Source: DATFVA01 sp963832355 | Lineage (GTDB): Bacteria; Bacteroidota; Ignavibacteria; Ignavibacteriales; Ignavibacteriaceae | NCBI GenBank assembly: GCA_963832355.1 | Contig: CAWHTX010000010.1 | Location: 124,001 to 188,000, forward strand | Length of the DNA stretch: 64,000 nt | Direction of reading: 5' to 3' | Shown: piece by piece, positions 54,654 to 63,880 of the stretch | How positions within the stretch are numbered: position 1 is the stretch's first letter | How the letters are laid out: every line of letters begins with the position of its first letter | Notes under the pieces: generated by a model | Database searches by the model: none | What the model saw: only the letters and a program-made list of their open reading frames with translations | What the model was told of the DNA's origin: nothing | Translations under genes and position numbers: made by a program

Positions 54654-56225
54654 TTATTGCATATTGCCCGGATAAAATCCTGAAGTTAACCGCCTCAAAT
54701 CCGAAGCAGCTTTTACTGTTTTAACAAGCGCATCAGAATAACGCTGCTGAGCGATCGCAAAATCCTGGCTCAGCCTTACAAGCTCGAATGCAGAGAGTCT
54801 TCCGTTTTTAAATTCAATCATTCCTATTCTCACCTGTTCCTGTGCCGCGTCTACACCTTCCCTTGCTGCCTTTATTCTGTCATTACCATGAAGAAGTTCT
54901 CTGTAAGATGTCCGCACCTGCTGTTCGAGATTGCGCGCAAGTTCAACATAATTCTGCTTTGCTCCGTAAAGCCCTGCTTCAAGCCTGTCCTCTTCCCCCA
55001 GTCCTGTCCTTAATCCAATCGGGAGCGTGATCTCAATACCGACACTCCACCCGGGATATTTACGCTTAAAGATTTCCGAAAGAACATCGCTGTAAGTTCC
55101 CGAGTTGGATGAACGCAGCGTGTCACTGCCGAAAATTACATCCTGTGAAGATCCTCCCAGTGCATTACTCGAGATAGAAGCCGTAAAATCAACTGCGGGC
55201 AGCGCCTCCCAGGATGCCGCGGTTACAAGATTTTTCAATATCTCCACCTGTTTCCCGGCGGCCTGCAGATCAAGGTTATTATTCAGTGTACGATCTACCA
55301 GGTCCTCCGGAGAAGTATTGGCAAATTCATTAGGTGGATTATCAATGGTTATAAAGCGTGTGTAACTGCTGTCTGGGCGTCTTCCGATTAATACCGCAAA
55401 CCTATCCGACTCGGTATCAAACTGTTCTTCCCGGTCAATCATTAAAAGTTTTTGTTCTGCCCGGAAGGTCTGAGCATTTGCTACCTGGCTGGGACCAATA
55501 AGTCCCGCTTTTGCCCGGAGCTGTGCTTCTTCAAGCAAAGATTCAGCGCGTTCCAGTGTGAGTTTCTGTACCGCGTAATCCCGTTCCGCGGCATAAAGAG
55601 TCCAGTAACCCTGCTCAACTTTAGTGCTCAGATTCAGTGCTGCCTGATCAAACTGAGCCTTGTTTGATTCAGACTCAAGTTCAGCCCGGTTCAATTCTTT
55701 CTGAGCAGAAGCGGTGAAACCTCCGAGGAGAGGCTGACGGAGTGAAATATATCCGACAGCATCGTACTCAGGATTAAGAAAAGCGAACTGCGAATTGGAT
55801 TTCAATCTTGAAGAATTAAGTGCTAGCTCCAGTTCGGTACCGATCGGCAGATCGATCCGCAATCCTGTCGACAGATTGGTTTCATTCGTTGCCAGTACGG
55901 CTGCCCCGGAGAAGAACGAGGCGGCAGGAACTTTCTGATCGTTATAGTTCAGATTAAGGAAAAATACAGGATCGAATTTTCCTCTTTCACTCCGCAGAGC
56001 ACCAAGCGAAGCCAGATATACAGCTTCCGCTTGTTTATATGATGTGGAGTTCTTTTTCGCATATTCCTCTGCCTCTGCCAGGGAAAGTTTTTCTCCGTCT
56101 AAATTATTCAGAATTATCTGAAGGGCACTGTCTGGATTTACAATATCCTGACTGTTACTGACCGATATACAATTCAGTGCGGTAAAAAAGATTAATAAAA
56201 TAAACCTCATGGAAAAGTTGGGCAT
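54654..56225 (-). CDS. TolC-family outer-membrane efflux protein
   Basis: A 523-residue TolC-type protein. The signal peptide (about 1-25, FILLIFFTALNCISVSNSQ) is followed by two structural repeats of the outer-membrane efflux domain, with LSLAEAEEYAKKNSTSYKQAE, LRQPLLGGF, ALNLSTKVEQGYWTLYAAE, PVGIEITLPIG-like (SVGIEITLPIGLRTG) and YRELLHGNDRIKAAREGVDA. It forms the trimeric exit duct for the RND pump. It is the first gene of the operon; the ATP-driven HlyD/FtsX exporter in this window has no channel gene and could use this one. Confidence 0.93.
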   Translation of the reverse strand: MPNFSMRFILLIFFTALNCISVSNSQDIVNPDSALQIILNNLDGEKLSLAEAEEYAKKNSTSYKQAEAVYLASLGALRSERGKFDPVFFLNLNYNDQKVPAASFFSGAAVLATNETNLSTGLRIDLPIGTELELALNSSRLKSNSQFAFLNPEYDAVGYISLRQPLLGGFTASAQKELNRAELESESNKAQFDQAALNLSTKVEQGYWTLYAAERDYAVQKLTLERAESLLEEAQLRAKAGLIGPSQVANAQTFRAEQKLLMIDREEQFDTESDRFAVLIGRRPDSSYTRFITIDNPPNEFANTSPEDLVDRTLNNNLDLQAAGKQVEILKNLVTAASWEALPAVDFTASISSNALGGSSQDVIFGSDTLRSSNSGTYSDVLSEIFKRKYPGWSVGIEITLPIGLRTGLGEEDRLEAGLYGAKQNYVELARNLEQQVRTSYRELLHGNDRIKAAREGVDAAQEQVRIGMIEFKNGRLSAFELVRLSQDFAIAQQRYSDALVKTVKAASDLRRLTSGFYPGNMQ

Positions 56226-56568
56226 ACTTATCCTCAGTCCTATTGTTAAATAGTTAGCAATCGTTGTTAGTTTTACTTTCTCGATAGATCCGGTGTAAAC
56301 ATAAAACTATTTACCGGATAGTAAAAGGTGTGATTCCGGCATCTTGTGGGGTCATTTGCGACAGTTTTATCCGGAATTCACATTATTACAGTCGTTAAAT
56401 ATAAATCTCGGGTAAACGGTTTTATGAAATAGTTCTGCAAAAAATTCTGCTTTGGTAAAAACTGGTCCCCAATATAAAGAATTAGATCCAAATGCCTGCT
56501 ATCCGGATATTAATTTTATCAAATTAATTCAGGAAAGTACCCATCTTTTATCATACAAATTCAGTCCA
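56226..56568. other. Promoter region of the RND operon, with inverted repeat
   Basis: 343 bp without a gene, between the minus-strand VCBS gene and tolC. ATCCGG (56288-56293) followed by TGTAAA faces TTTACCGGAT (56310-56319), an imperfect inverted repeat 63-94 bp upstream of tolC, and TTATCCGGAAT recurs near 56380. This could be an operator for a local repressor, but no regulator gene is adjacent. No terminator was recognised for the VCBS gene's neighbour side. Confidence 0.5.
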
Positions 56569-59091
56569 TTACTTAATCAACAACATCTTCCTTGCCCGGG
56601 AATAGCTCTCTGTTCTGATAGCATATATGTATACACCCGAAGGAAGATTTGAACCGTTGAATTTAATTGTATGGTACCCTTCATCCCGGATATTATTTAC
56701 AAGATCTGCGACCTTTCTTCCAAGAACGTCGTATACTTTCAGAGATACGAAACTGCGGTTCTTCAGAAAGTATTTTATAATCGTTTCAGGATTAAACGGA
56801 TTAGGATAATTCTGAAAAAGCTGAAAGTCTGCCTGTATGACTTTTCCTTCGTCATTAATCCCGGTCGTCTGCGTAACATTATCAAGAACTGAAATATGAT
56901 CCGCTCCGAATATACCCGTTGTTACTGCAAGTTCTGGCAGTTCATCGTTGTCGAGGTTATCAGCAATGATTCCCCAGGCTCCTCCTTCCAGGCCGAATGA
57001 GATAGGATATTTTTGATATTGGCCGTGTCCGTTACCCAGAAGGAACCTGATATTGCTGTTGTAATTACTCGTGATCGCTATATCATTGTAACTGTCGCCA
57101 TTGAAGTCTTTTATTACAGCCTGTCTTGGTCCCCCTATATAATCAGAGTTTTGTATGGCGAAATCACCTGCGCCATTGCCGTACATGAAAAAGATTGAAT
57201 TTGTACCGGTCAGAATACAAATCAGATCAATATAGTCATCATCGTTCAGATGCCCGGCAGTAAGCATCCAGGGCTGATCATTACCAATAAATATTTTATT
57301 TACTTTTGTAAATGTACCGTCACCCGCCCCCAGGTATACCGATGTATATGCCTGAACATCAGGATTGTACTCAGAGTTGGCGAGGCACAGATCGGAATGC
57401 CCATCGTTATTGATGTCGGTACTGATTAATGCAAAAGGTCCGTCGTCTGTTGAGATATACTCAGCCGGGGAAAAAATGCCGTCGTTGTTCCCATACAAAA
57501 CCGCTATGTCATCTGAGTTATAATCAGGCGCTGCAAGATCGATATTATTGTCTTCATTAAAATCTGCGGCACATAACATCAGCGGGTTCATACCAACCGG
57601 ATAATTTTCAGCCATGTTCAATGATCCATCGCCATTACCCATAAATACTGAAATTGAATTACTTCTTTCGTTGTTTACGGCAATGTCGATATTACCATCC
57701 CTGTTAAAATCCCGGGCTATCACAAATTTGGGTGCAATACCGGCATCATAATTTACTTTCGGTTGAAATGAATTGTCGCCATTTCCAATAAGAACTGAAA
57801 TTGTACTCTCCTGGTTTGGGAAACCCCAGTTTGCAATTACAAGGTCCTTTTTTCCATCATTATTCAGATCTGTGGATGCTCCCCAGTAGGGGAATGCCTG
57901 CGGAGGCTGTCCGACTTCATATACAGGTGCAGTTACAAAATCGAAATAGTTTTTTGCCGTTAGTAATGAAAAACAGTTTCCGCCTTCGTCTCCGGCTGCA
58001 AAATCAATGAAACCGTCTTCGTTAAAATCAGCAGCACAGATGCACCTGGGATATTGTGCTGTTGTATAACAACCGACCTCACCAAATGTTCCGTCGCCGT
58101 GACCTTTATAAAAAGAAACTGTGTTGCTTCCGGAATTTGTAACTGCAAGATCGATTTTATTATCATCATCAAAATTGCCGGCCAGTAAACTGAAAGGTTT
58201 TTTATAGACAAGGAAAGGTGAAAGCTCATTAAATGTAAAAGTCCCTGTGTTTAAAAGTACTATACAGTAATCATTGTCTTGATCACCGGCTGAAATTGTA
58301 ACTGCAAGATCATCTTTATCATCATTGTTAAAGTCGGATGTTATGATAGCAGGGGCCTGTGGAAACACTCCGAATACGTTAAAATCGAATATCTTAGCCA
58401 GACTGAAATTTCCGGTTCCATCGCCTTCAAGAATCCCTCCAAGCATTCCCGGATGACCCGGATCGGGACTGTTATATGCATGGACAAAAGCTATATCCGG
58501 GAAGCCATCGCTGTTATAATCTCCTGCCGTAATTAACCGGGGCATCAGATCATTACCGGTGGAGAAACTTTTTGCAGACATAAATGTTCCGTCACCGTTA
58601 CCCAATAGAATTGAAATAGTTTTTGCATCGCGGTTTGACACTGCAAGATCGGTTTTCCCGTCATTATTAAAGTCGTATCCGATTATATACCTGGGGGTTA
58701 TCCCTGCAGCATAGTTAAGGCTGTCGGCAAATGTCCCGTCACCGTTTCCCAGGAGTACAGAAATATTATCAGAAAGCTGGTTTGATGTTGCAAGGTCGGG
58801 GTTATTGTCCTGGTTAAAATCAGCAGCAATTATTGAGACGGGAAGGATGCCTACTGGGAAATCCAGAGTATCATTAAAGTATCCATCTCCCTTTCCCGTC
58901 CTTATCGTTACACTTCTTCCATCTTTATTCGATACAGCAATATCCTTATTACCGTCATGGTTAAAGTCTGCAGCAGTTATCCCCCACGGGGAAAGTCCCA
59001 TATCCCAGTCATGCCGGGATGGGTTAAAAAGGATATTCTGGGTGAATGCCGGTAATGAAGATAATATAAAAAGTAAAATGAAGATTTTCAC
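56569..59091 (-). CDS. Large VCBS/FG-GAP repeat T9SS cargo protein
   Basis: A 840-residue secreted protein: signal peptide (about 1-17, LSSLPAFTQ), then more than a dozen FG-GAP/VCBS repeats, each with a calcium-type loop such as ADFNHDGNKDIAVSN, YDFNNDGKTDLAVSN, RDFNRDGNIDIAVNN and followed by VLLGNGDGTF. These are expected to fold as two stacked seven-bladed propellers. The sorting domain contains NYPNPFNPETIIKY and ends RKMLLIK. The body is more asparagine-rich than the plus-strand VCBS protein at 59.3 kb, from which it diverges across a 251-bp gap. Partner unknown. Confidence 0.9.
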   Translation of the reverse strand: MKIFILLFILSSLPAFTQNILFNPSRHDWDMGLSPWGITAADFNHDGNKDIAVSNKDGRSVTIRTGKGDGYFNDTLDFPVGILPVSIIAADFNQDNNPDLATSNQLSDNISVLLGNGDGTFADSLNYAAGITPRYIIGYDFNNDGKTDLAVSNRDAKTISILLGNGDGTFMSAKSFSTGNDLMPRLITAGDYNSDGFPDIAFVHAYNSPDPGHPGMLGGILEGDGTGNFSLAKIFDFNVFGVFPQAPAIITSDFNNDDKDDLAVTISAGDQDNDYCIVLLNTGTFTFNELSPFLVYKKPFSLLAGNFDDDNKIDLAVTNSGSNTVSFYKGHGDGTFGEVGCYTTAQYPRCICAADFNEDGFIDFAAGDEGGNCFSLLTAKNYFDFVTAPVYEVGQPPQAFPYWGASTDLNNDGKKDLVIANWGFPNQESTISVLIGNGDNSFQPKVNYDAGIAPKFVIARDFNRDGNIDIAVNNERSNSISVFMGNGDGSLNMAENYPVGMNPLMLCAADFNEDNNIDLAAPDYNSDDIAVLYGNNDGIFSPAEYISTDDGPFALISTDINNDGHSDLCLANSEYNPDVQAYTSVYLGAGDGTFTKVNKIFIGNDQPWMLTAGHLNDDDYIDLICILTGTNSIFFMYGNGAGDFAIQNSDYIGGPRQAVIKDFNGDSYNDIAITSNYNSNIRFLLGNGHGQYQKYPISFGLEGGAWGIIADNLDNDELPELAVTTGIFGADHISVLDNVTQTTGINDEGKVIQADFQLFQNYPNPFNPETIIKYFLKNRSFVSLKVYDVLGRKVADLVNNIRDEGYHTIKFNGSNLPSGVYIYAIRTESYSRARKMLLIK

Positions 59092-59205
59092 AATTCCCTC
59101 CTCAGTACGATGGTGTACCAGCTTATTTGTAAACTATGTAACCCTTTGGAGATGCGTAAAAAATATATGTAATTCCTTTTCCAAACTCAATCATTCTCAC
59201 CAAAA

Positions 59206-59280
59206 TCACCCAAAAAGGGTGAATCGCCGCTTAGTATTTCAGTTTCAGGCTTATGAATTTACCTCAGTATGGGTGATTCA
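59206..59280. promoter_or_regulatory. Repeated GGGTGA half-sites between divergent cargo genes
   Basis: TCACCC (59206-59211) and GGGTGA (59217-59222) form a small hairpin around AAAAA, and the half-site recurs as GGGTGATTCA at 59271-59280, complementary to AATCACCC. Two VCBS cargo genes diverge around this gap, so a shared operator is possible. Motif spacing only. Confidence 0.3.
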
Positions 59281-59342
59281 TTCTTCATCAAAACAATTTA
59301 CTTTCGTGCAAACATCAATGTGTTAAACAAAGAGGAGTAGTC

Positions 59343-61220
59343 ATGGTTTCCGCAATACAAAAAACATTTTTACTTTTTAAATCATTTTTTGGAACAATCT
59401 TTTTCTTCATTCTATTTTTTCCATTTGTTGCGAGCTCGCAGCAATTCACCAGGATAGAAAACAGTACCGTTGTTAGTAAAAGATTAAATTCGGTAGGTGC
59501 GAGCTGGATAGATGTTGATAATGACGGTGATCTGGATTTGTTTGTAAGCAATGCTTCGGTGAGTACCGGAAATCTTTTGTACCGAAACCTGCTTAAAGAA
59601 ACAGGTCAAGCGAATTTTAACAGGTGGATAGCGGGTGACCTTGCTACTCCCGGCTTCGGTTCATTCGGTAACAGCTGGGCAGATTATGATAATGATGGTA
59701 ATATTGACTGCTACATTGCAGGCAGAGCCAGCTCAAGGCTGTACCATAATAATGGTGACGGCACTTTTTCTTTAATTACTTCCGGTGATATCGGAACAGG
59801 AGATAACAGAGGATTTGCCTGTTCATGGGGAGATTATAATAATGACGGGTTTGTCGACCTGGTAATAGCATTACCTGCAGGGTTCAACGGACTGCCTTAC
59901 CAGCCAAACCGTTTACTTTATAATAATGGAGATGGCACTTTCACAAAGGTTGACAGCGGCGCCTCACCAATAACTTCCGGACTGGCACCCTACACGTGTC
60001 CTTCCTGGTCTGATTACGATGATGACGGTGATCTCGATTTATTCATTGGGAGCGGACCTGCTATTGGAACAACAGGACCGGATTACCTCTACAGTAACCG
60101 GCTTACCGAAACCGGTTCGCCTTTGTTTGAAAGAATTACATCGGGTGAAATAGCTTCGACCCAGCGTGACGGACAGTTGTATAACTGGGTAGATTACGAT
60201 AATGATGGTGATCTCGATCTTTATATAACTAATTTTTGGGGCGGTGAGCCTGACGGATTGCCGAACGAACTATATCGAAATGACGGAACAGGGTTTACAC
60301 GTATTACATCGGGCGACCTTGTGAATGATGAAAGCTTTTCACTCGCTTCAGTATGGGAGGATTTCGACAATGACGGTGACCAGGATGTGTACGTAACAAC
60401 CGGTCAGGGTCAGAATAATTATTATTATTCAAATAACGGGGATGGTTCGTTTACAAAAGTGACTAATAGTGCAGTCACAAATACCGAACTTGCTCCTACC
60501 TGGGGGGCATCGGCCGGAGATTATGATAATGATGGTGATATTGATTTATTCGTTCCAACACTGGGTGTTGATAAAGGAAACTCCAACAGAAAAAATATTC
60601 TATTCCGGAATGAATTGAATGATGGGAATAACTGGATAACTATCAGCTGTGCAGGTACTGCATCTAATTTTTCTGCTATAGGAACAAAAGTACACGCCAA
60701 AAGCACAATAGGTGGAGAGTCAGTCTGGCAGATGCGCGAAATCTCAGCACAGAATAGTTTTAATGGTCAAAATAGTCTCAGGGTACATTTCGGGTTAGGT
60801 GATGCATCTGTTATCGATTCCCTCGTTTTTGAATGGCCTTCGGGGCTAACCGATGTGCTTACGGATGTAAGCGTTAATCAGTTTTTAACGGTATCTGAAT
60901 CTTCAGGTACAGAAAAAGATCATCAGAACAATGATAACACTAAAATTATATCAGGAAATGATTTTTCTCTTTTACGGAATTACCCGAACCCTTTTAACCC
61001 CGGGACAACCATATCTTATAAACTTAGTAAAGAAAGTTCTGTTCGACTGGAAGTTTTTAATAGTCTTGGCCAAAAAATAGAAGAATTGGTTAACGAAGTG
61101 CAGGGTAAAGGATATCATAGTGTGTATTTTAACGGCGACAAATACCCTTCAGGAATTTATATATATAAGATACAGACAGACAGATTCTCTGAGGTAAAAA
61201 AGATGTTGTTAATCAAATAA
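59343..61220 (+). CDS. VCBS + ASPIC/UnbV T9SS cargo protein
   Basis: A 625-residue secreted protein. The signal peptide ends about residue 30 (FVASSQ). Seven VCBS/FG-GAP repeats (IDVDNDGDLDLFVSN, ADYDNDGNIDCYIAG, SDYDDDGDLDLFIG, EDFDNDGDQDVYVTT and others) fit one propeller. An ASPIC/UnbV domain follows (about 430-520, SAIGTKVHAKSTIGG, RVHFGLGDASVIDSLVFEWP), the CRTAC1-like arrangement. The sorting domain has NYPNPFNPGTTISY and ends KKMLLIK. An AAAGAGGAG site precedes the ATG. A probable terminator follows. Confidence 0.9.
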   Translation: MVSAIQKTFLLFKSFFGTIFFFILFFPFVASSQQFTRIENSTVVSKRLNSVGASWIDVDNDGDLDLFVSNASVSTGNLLYRNLLKETGQANFNRWIAGDLATPGFGSFGNSWADYDNDGNIDCYIAGRASSRLYHNNGDGTFSLITSGDIGTGDNRGFACSWGDYNNDGFVDLVIALPAGFNGLPYQPNRLLYNNGDGTFTKVDSGASPITSGLAPYTCPSWSDYDDDGDLDLFIGSGPAIGTTGPDYLYSNRLTETGSPLFERITSGEIASTQRDGQLYNWVDYDNDGDLDLYITNFWGGEPDGLPNELYRNDGTGFTRITSGDLVNDESFSLASVWEDFDNDGDQDVYVTTGQGQNNYYYSNNGDGSFTKVTNSAVTNTELAPTWGASAGDYDNDGDIDLFVPTLGVDKGNSNRKNILFRNELNDGNNWITISCAGTASNFSAIGTKVHAKSTIGGESVWQMREISAQNSFNGQNSLRVHFGLGDASVIDSLVFEWPSGLTDVLTDVSVNQFLTVSESSGTEKDHQNNDNTKIISGNDFSLLRNYPNPFNPGTTISYKLSKESSVRLEVFNSLGQKIEELVNEVQGKGYHSVYFNGDKYPSGIYIYKIQTDRFSEVKKMLLIK

Positions 61221-61248
61221 TTTCTGTAATCTATTTAATAACATTGAA

Positions 61249-61297
61249 AAGATGCTGCAGATCAATTCTATTCTATTGTTCTGCACGTCTTCTTTTT
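61249..61297 (+). terminator. Probable terminator after the ASPIC/UnbV gene
   Basis: AAGATGCTGCAGA (61249-61261) pairs, with a bulge, with TCTGCACGTCTT (61280-61291), followed by a T-rich tail (CTTTTTG). It lies 29 bp past the stop. Confidence 0.45.
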
Positions 61298-61423
61298 GTA
61301 ATTCAAATCAAAATTTTAACCGTGTCTGAAGTGGAGCCTGTGTAATCACAACATCATTAAGCTCTGTTCTTATTTTGATGGCAGAGATATTACTCAACCA
61401 TAAACAGAGGATATTAGATAGGC

Positions 61424-62335
61424 ATGGGCACTAATAATAAATGGACAACCGAGGATATCCCTGATCAGCGGGGAAGAGTAGTTGTTATAACAGGAGCCGA
61501 CAGCGGAATTGGATTTGAAGCCGCCAAAGTTCTTGCAGAAAAAAATGCAAAGGTGATTGCAGCTGTTCGAAATCAAAATAAAGGGGAGAAAGCTGTTCAG
61601 CAGATAAACAACAAGGTAAAGGATGCGGATGTAAACCTTATGCTGATTGATCTTGCCAGCCTTGAGTCGGTTAAAAAATTTGCGGAGGAGTTTAAAACAA
61701 AATATGACCGGCTCGATATATTAATTAATAATGCCGGGGTCATGGTTCCTCCTTACTCTAAAACCGAAGAGGGGTTTGAGCTGCAGTTCGGAGTAAATCA
61801 CCTGGGACATTTTGTACTTACGGCTCTTTTGTTTGATTTGATCAAAAGTACCCCCAGCTCAAGAATAGTAAACGTATCCAGCAATGCTCATAAAATGGGT
61901 AATATAAATTTTGATGATCTCAATTGGGAAAAAAGAAAATATAATGCAAGTAAAGCATACGGCGACAGCAAGCTTGCTAACCTCTATTTTACATATGAAT
62001 TAAGAGACCGGATGGAAAAGAAAGACCTGCAGGTGAAGGTGACGGCAGCCCATCCGGGCTGGACTGCAACCAATTTACAAAGACATTCTTCTATTATGGA
62101 GTTTATGAATAAAATATTTGCAATGTCCGTTGAGAAAGGCACCTTGCCTATACTGAGAGCGGCGGTTGATAAAAACGCAAAGAGCGGTGATTTTTATGGT
62201 CCCGATGGATTCATGGCAATGACCGGGTACCCTGTGAAAGCTGATTCAAATAAATTATCACATAATAAAAAACAAGCTGAAAAGCTCTGGGAAGTTTCAG
62301 AACGAATGACGGAGATAAACTTCGATCTTAGTTGA
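61424..62335 (+). CDS. Short-chain dehydrogenase/reductase (retinol dehydrogenase-like)
   Basis: 303 residues with the classical SDR pattern: cofactor loop TGADSGIGFEAAK (about residues 24-36), VIAAVRNQNKGE (an Arg after the second strand, as in NADP-preferring members), NNAGVM, the catalytic Ser in VNVSSNAH, and Tyr/Lys in AYGDSKLAN. The length and the HPGWTATNL segment after the active site resemble eukaryotic-type retinol and protochlorophyllide-like SDRs. The natural substrate is unknown. The gene stands alone. A long hairpin separates it from the convergent DoxX gene. Confidence 0.9.
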   Translation: MGTNNKWTTEDIPDQRGRVVVITGADSGIGFEAAKVLAEKNAKVIAAVRNQNKGEKAVQQINNKVKDADVNLMLIDLASLESVKKFAEEFKTKYDRLDILINNAGVMVPPYSKTEEGFELQFGVNHLGHFVLTALLFDLIKSTPSSRIVNVSSNAHKMGNINFDDLNWEKRKYNASKAYGDSKLANLYFTYELRDRMEKKDLQVKVTAAHPGWTATNLQRHSSIMEFMNKIFAMSVEKGTLPILRAAVDKNAKSGDFYGPDGFMAMTGYPVKADSNKLSHNKKQAEKLWEVSERMTEINFDLS

Positions 62336-62351
62336 TCACTAAAGAAATTGA

Positions 62352-62380
62352 AACAGCACGGGCGTTTTGTCCGTGCTGTT
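62352..62380. terminator. Hairpin between convergent genes
   Basis: AACAGCACGG (62352-62361) and its exact complement CCGTGCTGTT (62371-62380) enclose a nine-base loop, 16 bp past the dehydrogenase stop. On the minus strand it is followed by TTTCAATTTCTTT, so it may end transcription for the convergent DoxX gene better than for the + strand. Confidence 0.6.
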
Positions 62381-62447
62381 AATCGGCGGCATCATCCTAT
62401 TTAAATCGTTGAGTTTAATAACATCACATCATTTTTCGTTTTCCTGC

Positions 62448-62873
62448 TTATGAATTTATCCTTTTATAAATCAGTCTGTCAACAGAAATATTGCCTGCAC
62501 CCGCAATGGCAAGTGTTATGAACACTGTCAGGAACAGGAATGCTTTTTCCTTAACGGCGAACGGATCATCGGCATGCACTATTATTCCTGCTACAAGCAT
62601 AGTGGTGATCAGGGGAACAACAGCAAACCTGGTTGCAGCACCGAAGATCAGCAGTAATGAACAGACGAATTCTGCTAATGTTGCAAGTGCAAGTGAGGCT
62701 GCCGGACCGATACCAATCGGATCAGCAAACTCTACAGGACCGTTCCCGAACAATGTAACTAATTTCCCGGTCCCGTGTGTCAGCATAAAAACACCGACAA
62801 CAATTCTCAGAAATAACAGGGCAGCATTTATCTGGTTATCATAATTTCCGGGGTTAAATAATTTCTTCGTCAT
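62448..62873 (-). CDS. DoxX family membrane protein
   Basis: About 141 residues with four membrane helices and the DoxX landmarks: NAALLFLRIVVGVFMLTHG (helix 1), the GTGKLVTLFG loop, FVCSLLLIFGAATRFAVVPL and IAGAGNISVDRLI. I start at the ATG at 62873, with GAGTGAG upstream; a TTG at 62888 would add five residues. DoxX-type proteins are linked to redox defence or respiratory quinone handling, but the reaction is not certain for this branch. It is the second gene of an operon behind the YceI gene (30-bp gap). Confidence 0.85.
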   Translation of the reverse strand: MTKKLFNPGNYDNQINAALLFLRIVVGVFMLTHGTGKLVTLFGNGPVEFADPIGIGPAASLALATLAEFVCSLLLIFGAATRFAVVPLITTMLVAGIIVHADDPFAVKEKAFLFLTVFITLAIAGAGNISVDRLIYKRINS

Positions 62874-62903
62874 CTTAGTCTCACTCAAATTAAATGATAT
62901 TTC

Positions 62904-63449
62904 TTACGCAGCCTCTACTTCTTCATTTACCGTGTTGAACTCGGCAAGTATCTCTATGTTTACCTCATTGCTTACAACAACGCCGCCGGCCTCAGTAAGT
63001 GCGTTCCACTTCAAACCATAGTCAAAGCGGTTAACTTTCGCCGATATCTCAAAACCGGCAACTTCACCTCCATCCATACCTTCAACCACTCCGTTATATA
63101 TTACATCAAGAGTAACTTCCTTTGTTACGTCACGGATCGTAAGATTGCCTTTTACTTTCAGTTCATAGTCTGACACTTTCTCTGCTGAAGTGGAGACAAA
63201 TGACATTTTTGGATATTTTTCTGAGTAAAAGAAGTCAGGTGATTTTAAGTGAGCATCGCGGTCACTGTTTCTTGTATTAATGCTGCTTGTATCGGCTTCA
63301 AATTTAATCTTTGCGTCGCTGAAGTCATCCTTTTCAGTTTCTATAGAGGCTGAGAACCGATCAAAGTGTCCTCTTACAGTTGATACAACAAGATGTTTTA
63401 CTCTAAAGTTTACTTCCGAATGTGTCGGGTCAATTTTCCATAGTTTCAT
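62904..63449 (-). CDS. YceI family protein (cytoplasmic form)
   Basis: 181 residues with the YceI lipocalin-like fold: WKIDPTHSEVNFRVKHLVVS at the N terminus, FDRFSASIET, the DAHLKSPDFFYSEKYPKMSF block, LTIRDVTKEVTLDVIY and FDYGLKWN. YceI proteins bind isoprenoids (often polyprenyl or quinone-like lipids) in a beta-barrel. There is no signal peptide, so this copy is cytoplasmic, unlike the periplasmic E. coli protein. GGAAAA precedes the ATG. It leads the DoxX gene in an operon, suggesting a joint role with membrane redox lipids. Confidence 0.9.
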   Translation of the reverse strand: MKLWKIDPTHSEVNFRVKHLVVSTVRGHFDRFSASIETEKDDFSDAKIKFEADTSSINTRNSDRDAHLKSPDFFYSEKYPKMSFVSTSAEKVSDYELKVKGNLTIRDVTKEVTLDVIYNGVVEGMDGGEVAGFEISAKVNRFDYGLKWNALTEAGGVVVSNEVNIEILAEFNTVNEEVEAA

Positions 63450-63880
63450 GATATTTTTCCTTATTTATTGTTTGACGTAATTCATTTGTTTTGTATCAAA
63501 CATAAGCTGCAAGGAAAAAGTTCACATTCACATAGGTTAAAAAATGGGGTCAACATATGTTAACGGATCGGAGACCGGAAATTGCCGACAGGCAATGTAA
63601 AATAAGTGAGGGGGGCCATTTATGGGATAATTCTTTGCGGACCCTGCTGAGAGACTTGCCTGGGCTGCTTTTTCATTCACAATCCGGCACGATGCCGGCA
63701 ACAATTACAAATTTCTTAGAATCTAATCCTGTCATCCTTATCACATACATATATCAGGAAATATCCTTGATTTAATTACGTAGTCATTTAATAGCGTTTG
63801 TATGGTCCTGCTGATGCAATGATGCGTGGAGCAATTTAAAAATAACATAAAGTATAATCTGATTATGAAGGTCAATTTAA
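63450..63880. other. Non-coding gap with several short palindromes
   Basis: 431 bp between divergent yceI and ackA. Near-palindrome GTCAACATATGTTAAC lies at 63549-63564 (a possible operator about 100 bp upstream of yceI), hairpin ATTGCC-GACA-GGCAAT at 63581-63596, and hairpin CCGGCA-CGA-TGCCGG at 63684-63698. A 72-residue open frame at 63557-63775 lacks a ribosome-binding site and any family resemblance. Confidence 0.5.

Noticed and set aside
63557..63775. 72-residue plus-strand open frame
   Set aside because: No ribosome-binding site, it crosses two hairpins, and its composition is unlike neighbouring genes.
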